Shown: piece by piece, positions 1 through 9,521 of the stretch
Position numbering within the stretch: the first letter of the stretch is position 1
Layout of the letters: each line of letters opens with the position of its first letter
Assembly: GCA_018815325.1 (NCBI GenBank)
Contig: JAHIYE010000014.1
Span: 1 to 64,000, forward strand
DNA: 64,000 bases
Direction of reading: 5' to 3'
DNA from: Gammaproteobacteria bacterium
GTDB lineage: Bacteria; Pseudomonadota; Gammaproteobacteria; Burkholderiales; Burkholderiaceae_C
Program-made: the position numbers and the translations under genes
Notes under the pieces: model-generated
Told to the model about the DNA's origin: nothing
The model's input: only the letters and a program-made list of their open reading frames with translations
Database searches by the model: none

Positions 1-244
1 AGAGGACCGGAGTGGACACACCTCTGGTGTATCGGTTGTCACGCCAGTGGCATTGCCGAGTAGCTAAGTGTGGAAGAGATAACCGCTGAAAGCATCTAAG
101 CGGGAAACTCGTTCCAAGATGAGATCTGCCGGGGCCTTGAGCCCCCTAAAGAGTCGTTCAAGACCAGGACGTGGATAGGTCAGGTGTGGAAGCGCAGCAA
201 TGCGTTAAGCTAACTGATACTAATTGCTCGTGCGGCTTGACCCT
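1..244 (+). rRNA. 23S ribosomal RNA, 3' end (partial)
   Basis: The window opens inside the last domain of 23S rRNA. The conserved 3' portion is readable, including the segment around 'gaaagcatctaagcgggaa' and the terminal 'taactgatactaattgctcg'. The gene ends near 'gcttgaccct'; the exact 3' nucleotide is estimated from family pattern. A spacer of about 136 bp with no tRNA separates it from 5S rRNA. Confidence 0.95.
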
Positions 245-380
245 ATAACTTTGATCTACGAAAGTAGCTTCAAGGAAGTTATGCCAAGTGACGCATTCAA
301 AATATATATTCGTGAAATACGAAGCTGATTGGCTCTATGAATTGGTTGTCCAGGCCCTGTGCCTGGGTGACAAAAAGTTA

Positions 381-495
381 TGCCTGACGACCATAGCGAG
401 GTGGCACCACTCCTTCCCATCCCGAACAGGACAGTGAAACGCCTCTGCGCCGATGATAGTGCGGGTTCCCGTGTGAAAGTAGGTCATCGTCAGGC
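381..495 (+). rRNA. rrf: 5S ribosomal RNA
   Basis: A 115-nt sequence has the bacterial 5S pattern. The 5' end 'tgcctgacgacc' pairs with the 3' end 'ggtcatcgtcaggc' to form helix I, and the conserved core 'cccatcccgaac' lies between. It is the last gene of the rRNA operon and is followed at once by a strong intrinsic terminator. Confidence 0.97.
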
Positions 496-505
496 TCTTA
501 CAGCA

Positions 506-538
506 AAACGCCCCATCAATTGATGGGGCGTTTTTTTT
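506..538 (+). terminator. rho-independent terminator of the rRNA operon
   Basis: A GC-rich stem (acgccccatca paired with tgatggggcgt) is followed by eight T residues. It lies 10 bp after 5S rRNA. Confidence 0.95.
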
Positions 539-715
539 GTTTGTGCATGTTCACATTGGGCATGAAACATGGCGCTGATATCGGTGTGCGACTGCTAGCC
601 TCGATAAGAGTGAGAAAATGAGGCTATGTTAAGTTTGGCAGGGATGCGCTCAATTACAGTGAGACCAGAAGACAGTGTCTTTATGGCGAGCCATGAAGGT
701 GGAAAAGTCTCGCTG

Positions 716-2401
716 CTATTTACCCGAACGCAACTCCCGCTTGAGGATTTTGCCGACATTGGACTTGGGTAGGTTATCCCTGAATTCGATATATTTAGGG
801 CGCTTGTAACCAGTGAGGTTCTGGTGACAGTATTGTGCGACATCCTCCTCGCTGAGCGTGGGGTCGTCTTTGACGATAAAGAGTTTGATCGACTCACCTT
901 GGGATTCATCGGCAACGCCAATGACGGCGCACTCAACTACACCGGGACAGACTGAGACAACATTTTCAAGTTCGCTCGGGAAAACATTAAACCCATTGAC
1001 CAAGATCATGTCCTTCTTACGGTCGACGATACGGGTGTAGCCTTGCGCATCCATGATGCCAATGTCACCGGTGCGCAGAAAACCGTCGCTGGTAAAGGCA
1101 TTCTTTGTTTCTTCAGGCTGGTTGTAATAGCCCGTCATCACGTTCGGCGCTTTGATGCAGATCTCGCCAGATTCACCCTGCGCCACAGACATCCCCTCGT
1201 CGTCCTTGATGGCGATTTCGATGCTGGGTAGCGGCAGACCGATAGTGCCCGTGAAACGAGGGCTGAGCACGGGGTTATTGGTGCCAATGGCGCAGGTCTC
1301 ACTCATCCCCCAGCCTTCGACCATGGGACACCCGGTAACTTCAAACCAGCGATTGGCCGTACCTTCAGAGGCCGCCATGCCTCCGGCCTGCGAAACGCAG
1401 AGCTGGGAAAAATCTACCGATTTGAAGAGTGGATGCTGAAGCAGCGCATTGAACAAGGTGTTCACGGCGGGCAGCATGTGGAAGGGACGTTTCTTGAGGG
1501 TGTTGACCAGGCCCCCGACATCACGAGGGTTCGGGATGAGGGTGAGGTGCGACCCCCATCGGATCGCGAGCAAGCTCAGTGTCAACGCAAAAATATGGTA
1601 CAGGGGGAGTGCTGCAATGCTGTTGGTTTTGCGTACATCGCCCACCCGATTGAGCGCTGGTGTAAACCAGGCCTCGGCCTGCAGGACCGCCGCCACAATA
1701 TTGCGATGCGTGAGCACGGCACCCTTGCTCAGGCCGGTAGTGCCACCGGTGTATTGCAGGAAAGCAATGGAGTCGAGATTGCTGTTGGTGGGCTTGAGTT
1801 GCAGGGTGTGACCCAGGGCGATGGCGCGCCGAAACGTCGTCACGGTGCAACCGCCGGACAAAGGTAGGCGATAGGCAGGAACCAGGCGCGCCAGATGTCT
1901 GGAGGCGAAGGTAAGCCAGCGGCCATACAAGGGACCAAGAAGGTCTCCGATGGATGTCATCACGACATGCTTGAGCGCCGTCGATTCCAGAACATTTGCA
2001 AGAGTGTGGGCAAAGTTCTCCAGAATCACAATAACCGTAGCGCCTGAATCCTTGAGTTGGTGTTCAAGTTCACGCGCGGTGTACAAAGGATTGACATTGA
2101 CGCAGGTGAAGCCGGCGCGCAGCACCGCGGACATGGTGACCGAAAACTGGGGAACATTGGGTAGCATGATGGCAACCCGAGCGCCAGGCTCAAGCCCCAA
2201 GCTTTGCAGCCAGGCGCCGAGGGCCGCGGAATAGTCGTCCAGCTGGCGGTAGCTCATCCAGCGTTCCATGCAAACCGAGAATGGACTGTCGGCATTTTTC
2301 TTGAACGAATCCTCGATCAGCTGGGTAAGCGAACGAAACTGTTCAGGATTGACGTCGTGGGGGACACCTTCTGGGTAGCTCTCAAGCCAATATCTTTGCA
2401 T
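716..2401 (-). CDS. fadD: long-chain fatty-acid--CoA ligase (FadD-like AMP-binding enzyme)
   Basis: This 561-residue enzyme belongs to the ANL adenylating superfamily and would activate fatty acids to acyl-CoA with ATP before beta-oxidation. The P-loop-like motif YTGGTTGLSKGA is at about residues 217-228. GWGMSETC follows, then the TGD hinge region (RTGDIGIMD) and the C-terminal PKSNVGKILKREL segment that carries the adenylation lysine. Length matches FadD of E. coli (561 aa). The gene is transcribed towards the rRNA operon and is divergent from the lipase-like gene at 2552. The substrate chain length is inferred from overall FadD likeness. Confidence 0.9.
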   Translation of the reverse strand: MQRYWLESYPEGVPHDVNPEQFRSLTQLIEDSFKKNADSPFSVCMERWMSYRQLDDYSAALGAWLQSLGLEPGARVAIMLPNVPQFSVTMSAVLRAGFTCVNVNPLYTARELEHQLKDSGATVIVILENFAHTLANVLESTALKHVVMTSIGDLLGPLYGRWLTFASRHLARLVPAYRLPLSGGCTVTTFRRAIALGHTLQLKPTNSNLDSIAFLQYTGGTTGLSKGAVLTHRNIVAAVLQAEAWFTPALNRVGDVRKTNSIAALPLYHIFALTLSLLAIRWGSHLTLIPNPRDVGGLVNTLKKRPFHMLPAVNTLFNALLQHPLFKSVDFSQLCVSQAGGMAASEGTANRWFEVTGCPMVEGWGMSETCAIGTNNPVLSPRFTGTIGLPLPSIEIAIKDDEGMSVAQGESGEICIKAPNVMTGYYNQPEETKNAFTSDGFLRTGDIGIMDAQGYTRIVDRKKDMILVNGFNVFPSELENVVSVCPGVVECAVIGVADESQGESIKLFIVKDDPTLSEEDVAQYCHQNLTGYKRPKYIEFRDNLPKSNVGKILKRELRSGK

Positions 2402-2551
2402 GCAAAACTCCTTTGAAAGGATTGTGCGAGCAGACGGGGCGCAGCACCACCGGGCTTGTCCTAGGGTGGGCAGAAAAACGTCTCACAGGTGACAGCAATT
2501 GATCGGGATACGCAGAGCCGCATCTGCCTGTTTAGCCACTAATATGAGCTG

Positions 2552-3466
2552 ATGCTCGCAAGGATACAAAAGCTAATCACGTTGACTGCATGGCTGTGTG
2601 CCATGGCCTGGCTGGAGAGCCAATGGCAGCAGCAGCCCTGGCACGCGATTGCGGGTTTAGTGCTGATCACATTCGGCTACGCACTGCCGCTGGGGATTCA
2701 ATTTATGGCCCTGAGATGGCTGAACCGGCGGGAGCCCTTGGCGCGGCCTACGGCTGGCACCCTGCTACGCGCATGGCTAGACGAGGTCTGGGCAGATGCG
2801 AAACTGTTTTATTGGCGACAACCCTTCAGGTCAAACCGTTGGCCCGATCACCTGCCTGACCAGAATGAGAAAACTGCCAGGCGAGGCATTATTTTTATCC
2901 ATGGGTTCATCTGTAACCGCGGCTTCTGGAATCCGTGGCTGGCGCAACTGGAACACAGCGGGCATGCGTGTATCGCGCTGAATCTTGAGCCCGTGTTTGG
3001 TTCCATTGACGGCTATGTACCGCAGCTTGAAGAAGCTGTGGTGCGCATGAAGCAGGCAACAGGCATGGCCCCGATTCTGGTTTGCCACAGCATGGGTGGA
3101 CTGGTAGCGCGAGCCTGGATGCGGGCGGCGAAGGCAGATGACCGCATACAACATGTTTTCACGATCGGGTCGCCGCATCACGGCACGTGGCTGGGGCGAT
3201 TCAGTCTGGTGATCAATGGCTGGCAGATGCGTGAAGTCAGCCCATGGTTGCAGCAGCTGGAAGCCGATGAGCCGATGCAACGCAGGGCAAAGTTCACCTG
3301 CTTCTACTCCAATTGTGACAATATCGTGGCACCTGCCTTGTCCGGCACGCTGGAGGGGGCACTGAACCTGCACGTAGCAGGAGCCGGGCATGTGGTGCTG
3401 GCTTATGAGAAGCAAGTGATGCAAGCGGTATTCGGTTCACTGGATTCAGAAGTGAGAAAGACGTAG
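2552..3466 (+). CDS. alpha/beta-hydrolase, lipase-like, membrane-anchored
   Basis: This 304-residue protein has two hydrophobic N-terminal segments (about residues 5-22 and 30-56) and then an alpha/beta-hydrolase domain. The oxyanion-side HGF motif is at 117-119. The nucleophile elbow reads CHSMGG with Ser180; the first glycine of GxSxG is replaced by Cys. An Asp in NCDNIV and a His in GAGHVV are plausible triad partners. It resembles the triacylglycerol lipase/permease-like hydrolases of Burkholderiales. Substrate is unknown. A GNAT gene follows after 9 bp, suggesting co-transcription. Confidence 0.8.
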   Translation: MLARIQKLITLTAWLCAMAWLESQWQQQPWHAIAGLVLITFGYALPLGIQFMALRWLNRREPLARPTAGTLLRAWLDEVWADAKLFYWRQPFRSNRWPDHLPDQNEKTARRGIIFIHGFICNRGFWNPWLAQLEHSGHACIALNLEPVFGSIDGYVPQLEEAVVRMKQATGMAPILVCHSMGGLVARAWMRAAKADDRIQHVFTIGSPHHGTWLGRFSLVINGWQMREVSPWLQQLEADEPMQRRAKFTCFYSNCDNIVAPALSGTLEGALNLHVAGAGHVVLAYEKQVMQAVFGSLDSEVRKT

Positions 3467-3475
3467 CATTGCAGC

Positions 3476-4207
3476 ATGGTGGAGTTGAAAAAACTGCTGA
3501 AGTCCTCGCTACGTGCATTCAACGAGATGTTGCGTCGGCGTACGCCAGAGGCCCGCACGGAGGGCGCGAGGAAAGCGCATCCTGCCATGGTGCCCATACG
3601 CAGTCTGGGGGCGCGGCATCGCAAGCGAATTGAGGAACATCTTCTGTCGCTCGAGCCACAAGACCGGTATCTGCGGTTTGGCTATGCAGCGAACGACGAG
3701 CAGATCAGCCGATATGTGGAGCAGATGAACTTTGAGCGGGATGAGATTTTCGGCATCTACAACCGCAAGCTGGAGCTGATAGCCATGGCTCACCTCGCAT
3801 TTCTGGCCAGTGCCAGCTATGAGTCATGGGGGGAGTTTGGCGTCTCGGTGCTGAGCAAGGCGCGTGGACGGGGTTACGGTGCGCGGCTGTTTGACCGTGC
3901 GGTGATCCATGCCCGCAACCATGGGGTAAGTTTGCTGCTGATCCATGCCCTGAGTGAAAACAGTGCGATGTTGAAGATAGCGCGCAAGGCGGGGGCCACG
4001 ATTGAACGTGATGGCTCTGAATCCGAAGCCCTCCTGCGATTGCCACCAGCCACCATGGACAGTTTCATGACCGAAATGATGGAAGAACAGTTGGCACTGA
4101 ACGATTACCGCATCAAGGTGCAGCTCAAACGATTCTGGAATTTCCTGACCGGCGTGCAGGAGATCCGGCAGGGTGTTCGGGATGCTAGGAAAAAAACCGG
4201 CATGTGA
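3476..4207 (+). CDS. GNAT-family N-acetyltransferase
   Basis: This 243-residue protein has a GNAT core in its middle. The acetyl-CoA-binding motif A is visible as ARGRGYGARLFDRAV (R/Q-x-x-G-x-G/A), followed by the N-A-x-M-L-K-I-A-x-K-x-G segment typical of the C-terminal half. A basic N-terminal extension of about 40 residues and a C-terminal helix of about 50 residues flank the domain. The acceptor substrate cannot be read from sequence. The gene starts 9 bp after the lipase-like gene. Confidence 0.8.
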   Translation: MVELKKLLKSSLRAFNEMLRRRTPEARTEGARKAHPAMVPIRSLGARHRKRIEEHLLSLEPQDRYLRFGYAANDEQISRYVEQMNFERDEIFGIYNRKLELIAMAHLAFLASASYESWGEFGVSVLSKARGRGYGARLFDRAVIHARNHGVSLLLIHALSENSAMLKIARKAGATIERDGSESEALLRLPPATMDSFMTEMMEEQLALNDYRIKVQLKRFWNFLTGVQEIRQGVRDARKKTGM

Positions 4208-4290
4208 GAAGTCAGATGGCTATGCTGGCGGGCTGGTTATCCGCTATCCTTGGCATATTGCAACAACCGCACGTCCTGCACCGTCTGTCA

Positions 4291-5166
4291 GTGTCCGATC
4301 CACATCCAGCGCGCCTTCCCGAGAAGGAAGATAAACGCACATTCCTGCAAAAAGTCGCCGAGTTCATACACCCTGGGCCTGACTCCACCTCGGAGTTGAT
4401 CGAGACCCTGGTGGCTGCAGAAGACAACAATGTGATCGGCTCAGAGTCCCGCTTCATGCTCGAAGGGGTGCTTCGTATGGCCGACATGAGTGCAGGCGAG
4501 GTGATGGTCTCTGCCACCCAGATGGACCTCATCAACATCGAGTCGCCCTACGAAGACTTGCTGCATCTGGTGATCGATACGGCGCATTCGCGGTTCCCCG
4601 TCTATGAGGGAGAGCGCGACAACATCATCGGCATTCTGCTGGCCAAGGATCTGCTGAAACTGCAGCGAGCCCCGGAGCTCAATATCCGGGCCTTGTTGCG
4701 CCCCGCAGTGTTCATCCCGGAGAGCAAGGGGCTCAATGACTTGCTGCGGGATTTCCGGGGCAACCGCAACCACCTGGCGATCGTGATCGACGAGTTTGGG
4801 CGCCTGGCCGGACTCATCACCATTGAGGACGTGCTCGAGGAAATCGTGGGCGAAATCGAGGATGAGTTCGACGAAGTGGCGGACGAAGGCGACATCTTCG
4901 GGCTGGCCGACCGGACTTACCGGGTCAGCGGCACAACCCCGATCGAGCGCGTTGAGGCGGCATTTGGCGTTAAGCTCACGAGCAAAGAAGACGAGGACGA
5001 ATTCGAAACCATTGGCGGACTCATCTCGCACGAGAAAGGGCATGTCCCCAAACGTGGCGAACACCATGTGCTGGCCGGCCTCAAGTTCGTGGCTCTCCAT
5101 ACCAAGGGGGGCGCTGTGAAATGGTTCAAAGTGTCGCCGGTGACCGAGGCCGACCTTGAAGGGTGA
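4291..5166 (+). CDS. corC: CorC/HlyC-type CBS-domain transporter-associated protein
   Basis: This cytoplasmic protein has paired CBS domains (about residues 65-185 from this start) and a C-terminal transporter-associated CorC/HlyC domain. It is linked in E. coli to magnesium and cobalt efflux (CorC) and sits next to lnt there too (ybeX-lnt). I chose the GTG at 4291 because the family begins close to the SDPHPAR sequence and this gives 291 aa, close to E. coli CorC. The frame stays open upstream to a GTG at 4204 that overlaps the GNAT stop, with ATGs at 4216 and 4222. Those would add up to 29 residues not expected in the family. Its stop overlaps the start of lnt. Confidence 0.9.
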   Translation: MSDPHPARLPEKEDKRTFLQKVAEFIHPGPDSTSELIETLVAAEDNNVIGSESRFMLEGVLRMADMSAGEVMVSATQMDLINIESPYEDLLHLVIDTAHSRFPVYEGERDNIIGILLAKDLLKLQRAPELNIRALLRPAVFIPESKGLNDLLRDFRGNRNHLAIVIDEFGRLAGLITIEDVLEEIVGEIEDEFDEVADEGDIFGLADRTYRVSGTTPIERVEAAFGVKLTSKEDEDEFETIGGLISHEKGHVPKRGEHHVLAGLKFVALHTKGGAVKWFKVSPVTEADLEG

Positions 5167-6691
5167 GTTGCGCTCACCTGGTTTGCTGCACTGTCTGATT
5201 GCCCTGCTGGCTGGCTTGGCGCATGCCGTCTCCATGGCGGCGCCCTGGAATGGGGCGGCTACTTGGTGGCTGCAAATCATGGCCTTGGGGCTACTGGCCT
5301 GGCAGCTGGAACAGTCCCGGAGCTGGAAGCAGGCCGCTGGCCTGGGCTGGTTGTTTGCCGCCGCCTGGCTGGTGGGCACCTTCTGGTGGCTGTTCATCTC
5401 CCTGCATACCTATGGCGGCTTGCCGGCTGTGCTGGCCGTGCTGTCCGTGTTGGGTCTGGCTGCTGTGCTGGCGCTCTACTACGCGGCGGCTTGCGCTGTT
5501 TGGGTGTTTGTCGCACCGGCCAGTCCGGCGTGGCGTGCTGTCGTTTTTGCAGCGCTCTGGCTGCTGGCGGAGCTGGCGCGAGGCCGCCTGTTCACCGGCT
5601 TTGGCTGGGGCGCGGCGGGTTATGCGCATGTGGACGGGCCGCTCGCTGGCTATGCGCCATGGATCGGGGCCTACGGCATGGCCGCTGTCGCTGCCTGGCT
5701 CGGCATGGCCGTGCGGCAGGCCTGGCGTTGCGGGCCCTGGCAACGCGTGGCGGTCTTGGCCGTACTGGCGCTACCCTCGATCTACCAGATGGGTGCTGCC
5801 TCGTATTCGGTGCCGGCCGGGTCGTTGCAGGTGGCGCTCCTGCAGGGCAATATCCCGCAGGATGAGAAATTCCAGCCCGGCACTGGTGTGGCCACCGCCT
5901 TGCGTTGGTATGGTGAGCAGTTGAGTGGCCAGCAGGGTCAGCAGGTCCAACTGGTGGTAGCGCCCGAGACGGCGCTTCCACTGTTGCCACAGCAACTCCC
6001 CCCGGGCTACTGGGAGGGTTTGCAGCGACGTTATGCCAGCGGCGAACAGGCGGCACTCATTGGATTCCCCTTCGGTGATTACAAGCAGGGCTATACCAAC
6101 GCGGTGCTGGGCTTCAAGCCCGGCCTGGCCGAGCCCTGGCGCTACGACAAGCACCACCTTGTGCCTTTTGGTGAATTCATTCCGCCGTTCTTCAAGTGGT
6201 TCACCGAGATGATGAACATCCCGCTCGGGGACTTCCATCGCGGCGCCATCGGCCAGCCTTCTTTCGAATGGCAGGGGCAGCGGCTGGCTCCGAATATCTG
6301 CTACGAAGACCTGTTTGGCGAAGAGCTCGGCGCCCGCTTCATCGATCCAGCCAAGGCCCCCACGGTATTCGTCAATGCCAGCAACATCGCCTGGTTTGGC
6401 GACACGGTGGCGATCGACCAGCATTTGTTGATCTCGCGCATGCGGGCACTGGAGTTCGAGCGTCCCATGATCCGCGCCACCAACACCGGGGCTACGGCCA
6501 TCATTGATTACCAGGGCCATGTCACGGCGGCCTTGCCCCGCCTGACCCAGGGCGTGCTGACGGGCGTCGTCGAAGGGCGCGTGGGCATCACGCCCTATGC
6601 CTGGTGGGTCTCCCGTGTCGGCCTCTGGCCGCTGTGGCTCGGTGCCCTGGGGTTGGTGCTGCTGGCCTGGCGCCTGCGTCGCAGGCCGTAA
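5156..6691 (+). CDS. lnt: apolipoprotein N-acyltransferase
   Basis: Lnt performs the last step of lipoprotein maturation in the inner membrane, N-acylating the lipid-modified cysteine. The 511-residue protein has about six hydrophobic segments in residues 10-210 and then a nitrilase-like periplasmic domain. The catalytic triad is intact: Glu271 (APETALP), Lys332 (YDKHHLVPFGEF) and Cys382 (NICYED). A final membrane helix follows. The start is a TTG overlapping the corC stop by 11 bp, so translation is probably coupled; an in-frame TTG at 5168 is an alternative. Confidence 0.95.
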   Translation: MKGELRSPGLLHCLIALLAGLAHAVSMAAPWNGAATWWLQIMALGLLAWQLEQSRSWKQAAGLGWLFAAAWLVGTFWWLFISLHTYGGLPAVLAVLSVLGLAAVLALYYAAACAVWVFVAPASPAWRAVVFAALWLLAELARGRLFTGFGWGAAGYAHVDGPLAGYAPWIGAYGMAAVAAWLGMAVRQAWRCGPWQRVAVLAVLALPSIYQMGAASYSVPAGSLQVALLQGNIPQDEKFQPGTGVATALRWYGEQLSGQQGQQVQLVVAPETALPLLPQQLPPGYWEGLQRRYASGEQAALIGFPFGDYKQGYTNAVLGFKPGLAEPWRYDKHHLVPFGEFIPPFFKWFTEMMNIPLGDFHRGAIGQPSFEWQGQRLAPNICYEDLFGEELGARFIDPAKAPTVFVNASNIAWFGDTVAIDQHLLISRMRALEFERPMIRATNTGATAIIDYQGHVTAALPRLTQGVLTGVVEGRVGITPYAWWVSRVGLWPLWLGALGLVLLAWRLRRRP

Positions 6692-6702
6692 TCACCCCAG
6701 AA

Positions 6703-6758
6703 TGCTATTCAAATGATAGCTTATGGTGCAAGCGTATAAAGGGCTAGAGGCCAATTTT
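6703..6758 (+). repeat. dispersed intergenic repeat, copy A
   Basis: It is a short AT-richer element between lnt and the D-aminoacylase gene. It reads TGCTAT, 7 nt, ATAGCT, then a GCAAG block, GGGCTAGAGGCC and AATTTT. The first blocks form a small inverted repeat (TGCTAT/ATAGC). Related copies lie at 14107-14166, 42644-42700 and 52825-52880. Confidence 0.65.
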
Positions 6759-6768
6759 ATGCCACTTT

Positions 6769-8529
6769 TCAATGCGCATCCTGTCCCATGCGCACCAGCT
6801 GGCCTGGCCGCTCGGCGGTGATATTTCCTTCTCGTTGCACCGCCACACCCTTGACCCAAGTGCCGAGATAGCCCTGCGCCTTTTGCAAAAACCGTTTGCC
6901 ACCGGCTGGCAGGTCGCGCACCAGTCGGGGGGTGCCCACGCTCAGGCCAGTCAGGTCGATCAGATTGAGGTCGGCGCGCATGCCGGGGGCGATCACACCG
7001 CGATCGGTCAGGCCCAGGTAGCGGGCGTTGCGGCTCGTCATCATCTCCACCGCCTGCGCGAGCGGAAGCTTGTCCTGTGCCCGGTCGCGCACCCAATGGG
7101 TCAGCATGAAGGTGGTGAAGCTCGCATCGCACACCGTGCCCACATGGGCGCCCGCATCGCTGAGGCTGGACAGCGCACGCGGATGGGCCAGCATCTGACG
7201 CACCGCGTCGAGTGAGCCCGCGTTGTAGTTGAAGATGGGGAAATAGATCAGGTTGCTGCCATCGCCCGTTGTCAGGTGGTCGTACAGGGCCTCGAGTGGC
7301 GTGATGCCACGCTGCTTGGCCTGCACCAGAAAACTCTGCATGACATTGGGTTCGTAATTGAGCTTGTCATCCAGCGGGAACATGCGTCCGCTGATCAGGT
7401 CGATCTTCGCCAGCAGGATGTCCACCAGCGGCGGAATGGCCGTGCCGTCCCCGGCCAGCCGGTCTGATTTCTCGGCCAGGATGCGGGCCTTGCGGGCCGG
7501 TTCGCGCAGGGCGGCTGCCCGTTCTGCCAGCGGCAGCTGTGCCACCTCCTTGTAGCCGGGGAAACCCATGAAGGGGTGAAAGCTCGCGTCGAGTCCGTTG
7601 ATCACCCCGATGCCGCGCGCGGCCGTCTGCAGGTACAGCTGCAGCCCGGCCTCGACAGCCGCTTCCACGCGGGCACGAATCGCTTCGTACTGCTGACCGC
7701 CCGGGTCGCGCTGCAGCCAGCTGATGGACAGCGGCTTGCCACTGGCACGCGCGAGCTGCTCGACGATCTCGAACTCCGCGTCAAAGCGCTCTGGCCCCTG
7801 CAGCAGATCGAAGTCACTGACCACCTGCACCACGCCGTGCCGGATGCCCTTGAAAGCCTGTGCAATGCCCGTGAGTTCGGCCGAACTGGCCTCGGCGGCC
7901 GGCGTGTCCTTCCCCTCGGAGGTGCGGTGGTTGTCGCTGCGCCCCGTGCTGAAGCCTGCGGCGCCGGCTTTCAGGGCTGCATGCAACAAATCACGCATGG
8001 CGGTGATGTCATCGGGGCTGGCCGCCTGCTTGGTGACGGCGCGCTCGCCCATCACGTACATGCGCAGCGGGTCGTGCGGTACCTGCACCAGAAAGTCCAG
8101 GCTGTGTGGCGTGGCGGCCAGCGCGTCCATGTACTGCGGAAAGCTTTCCCAGCCCCAGCGTATGCCCTCGTGCAGCGCCGCGCCGGGGATGTCTTCCACG
8201 CCTTCCATGAGCTTGACCAGATCGTCCTCGTGGCCGGGGCGCACCGGTGCAAAGCCGACGCCGCAGTTGCCCATCATGACCGTGGTGACACCGTGGTAAA
8301 TGCTGGGCGTGAAGTTTTCGTCCCAGGTGACCTGGCCGTCGTAATGGGTGTGGATGTCGACGAAGCCCGGCGTCACCAGCAAGCCCTCGGCCTGCACCGT
8401 CTCCTTTGCGGCCTCGGTGATGCGGCCAACTTCCACGATGCGGCCATCGCGCACGCCGACATCGGCGGTAAATGGCTCGGCCCCTGTGCCATCGACAACG
8501 GTGCCGCCTTCAAAGAGCAGATCGAGCAT
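6769..8529 (-). CDS. N-acyl-D-amino-acid deacylase family amidohydrolase
   Basis: This 586-residue amidohydrolase would cleave N-acyl-D-amino acids or a related substrate. It starts with the small beta-sandwich segment (LLFEGGTVVDGTG), and the metal-binding HTHYDGQ motif follows at about 60. GNCGVGFAPVRPG, characteristic of D-aminoacylases, and a late SDAGAHVG with the metal-ligand Asp are also present. The start overlaps the 3' end of the BASS transporter gene by 20 bp, so the two are probably co-expressed. The true acyl-amino acid substrate is not evident. Confidence 0.85.
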   Translation of the reverse strand: MLDLLFEGGTVVDGTGAEPFTADVGVRDGRIVEVGRITEAAKETVQAEGLLVTPGFVDIHTHYDGQVTWDENFTPSIYHGVTTVMMGNCGVGFAPVRPGHEDDLVKLMEGVEDIPGAALHEGIRWGWESFPQYMDALAATPHSLDFLVQVPHDPLRMYVMGERAVTKQAASPDDITAMRDLLHAALKAGAAGFSTGRSDNHRTSEGKDTPAAEASSAELTGIAQAFKGIRHGVVQVVSDFDLLQGPERFDAEFEIVEQLARASGKPLSISWLQRDPGGQQYEAIRARVEAAVEAGLQLYLQTAARGIGVINGLDASFHPFMGFPGYKEVAQLPLAERAAALREPARKARILAEKSDRLAGDGTAIPPLVDILLAKIDLISGRMFPLDDKLNYEPNVMQSFLVQAKQRGITPLEALYDHLTTGDGSNLIYFPIFNYNAGSLDAVRQMLAHPRALSSLSDAGAHVGTVCDASFTTFMLTHWVRDRAQDKLPLAQAVEMMTSRNARYLGLTDRGVIAPGMRADLNLIDLTGLSVGTPRLVRDLPAGGKRFLQKAQGYLGTWVKGVAVQREGNITAERPGQLVRMGQDAH

Positions 8530-9385
8530 CTTTTCTCCTCCAGAAATAAGCGAGCGACATGCCGCTCACGATATGCCACATGCCCCACAGGCTGGCGAGC
8601 GTCACCATGCCCAGGTCACTGTTGAACTGTACGGCGATGATGCCCAGGGCCAGGCCCGAGTTCTGCATGCCGCCTTCGATCATGACGGCGCGCCGGTCTT
8701 TCTCGCTGACCCGCATCACCATGCTGGTGGCCCAGCCAAAGAACAGGCCGCTGGCGTTGTGCAGCACCACGATCAGCAGCAGCGGCAGCAGGCCGAGCGT
8801 GAGCAGCTGGCGCTCCTTGATGAGGGCGCCGACGATGAACAGCAGCAGTGCGATCACGGCAAAGTGGCCGAGCGGCTTGCGGATGCGCTCGGTCAGTGCC
8901 GGCAGCCGGTGTGAAAACACCAGACCCAGCGCCATGGGAATGGCCAGCAACAGGAGCAGGCTGATCCAGATGCCCGAGGGGTCGATGGCGAGTTCACGCA
9001 GCCAGGCCGCCGTGCCCGGGTTGGTGGCAATCATCCAGCTGAAGTTGAAGGGCGTGGCGAACAGCGCGATCACGCTGGCCACGGCCGACACGCTCACGGA
9101 CAGGGCCGTGTTGCCGCGCCCGATGTGCGTTACCACATTGCTCAGGCTGCCGCCCGGACAGGCGGCGACCAGGATCATGGCGGCTTCAATGTTGGCAGGC
9201 AGGTCCAGCAGCAGGGTGGCCAGCCAGGTGCCGACGGGCAGCAGGATGAACTGCGGAATCAGGCCACAGAGCACAGCCCAGGGTGTCTTGGCCACGCGCT
9301 TGAAGTCGTCTACGCGCAGCTCCAGCGCCACCGAAAACACCATGGTGGCCAGCACCAGGCTCAGGATCAGTTGTTGTATCGTCAT
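8510..9385 (-). CDS. bile acid:sodium symporter (BASS) family transporter
   Basis: This 291-residue protein has about nine to ten hydrophobic segments. The CPGGSLSNVVTHIGRGNTALSV segment is the conserved crossover region of the BASS family, and a second conserved stretch, EGGMQNSGLALG, comes late. I chose the ATG at 9385 because GGAGA lies just upstream; the frame opens 7 codons earlier. It probably imports an organic anion with sodium. Its stop lies inside the downstream D-aminoacylase gene, which suggests uptake and hydrolysis of a shared substrate. Confidence 0.87.
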   Translation of the reverse strand: MTIQQLILSLVLATMVFSVALELRVDDFKRVAKTPWAVLCGLIPQFILLPVGTWLATLLLDLPANIEAAMILVAACPGGSLSNVVTHIGRGNTALSVSVSAVASVIALFATPFNFSWMIATNPGTAAWLRELAIDPSGIWISLLLLLAIPMALGLVFSHRLPALTERIRKPLGHFAVIALLLFIVGALIKERQLLTLGLLPLLLIVVLHNASGLFFGWATSMVMRVSEKDRRAVMIEGGMQNSGLALGIIAVQFNSDLGMVTLASLWGMWHIVSGMSLAYFWRRKDARSAL

Positions 9386-9521
9386 TCGTGTCTCCCTGGG
9401 CGGCAAGAATACCCGACACGATGTCCCGTAAAATCAAGGGTTTACGCGTACCAGGGCGTTTGTACCAACCCATGCGCGGGGCTGTGAGTTCATCACGGCA
9501 GCCCGTGCCCAAACCAAAGCC

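Noticed and set aside
595-936. 113-codon minus-strand frame at the 3' end of fadD
   Set aside because: It overlaps the conserved C-terminus of FadD in another frame, with a Ser/Thr/Pro-rich shadow translation.
3085-3105. Nucleophile elbow CHSMGG lacks the first Gly of GxSxG
   Set aside because: The Ser and the rest of the triad are present, and small-residue variants occur in this hydrolase group; not a sign of inactivation.
4204-4290. N-terminal extension of CorC from GTG 4204
   Set aside because: The family starts near SDPHPAR; the added residues have no counterpart and overlap a promoter-like stretch. Kept only as an alternative start.
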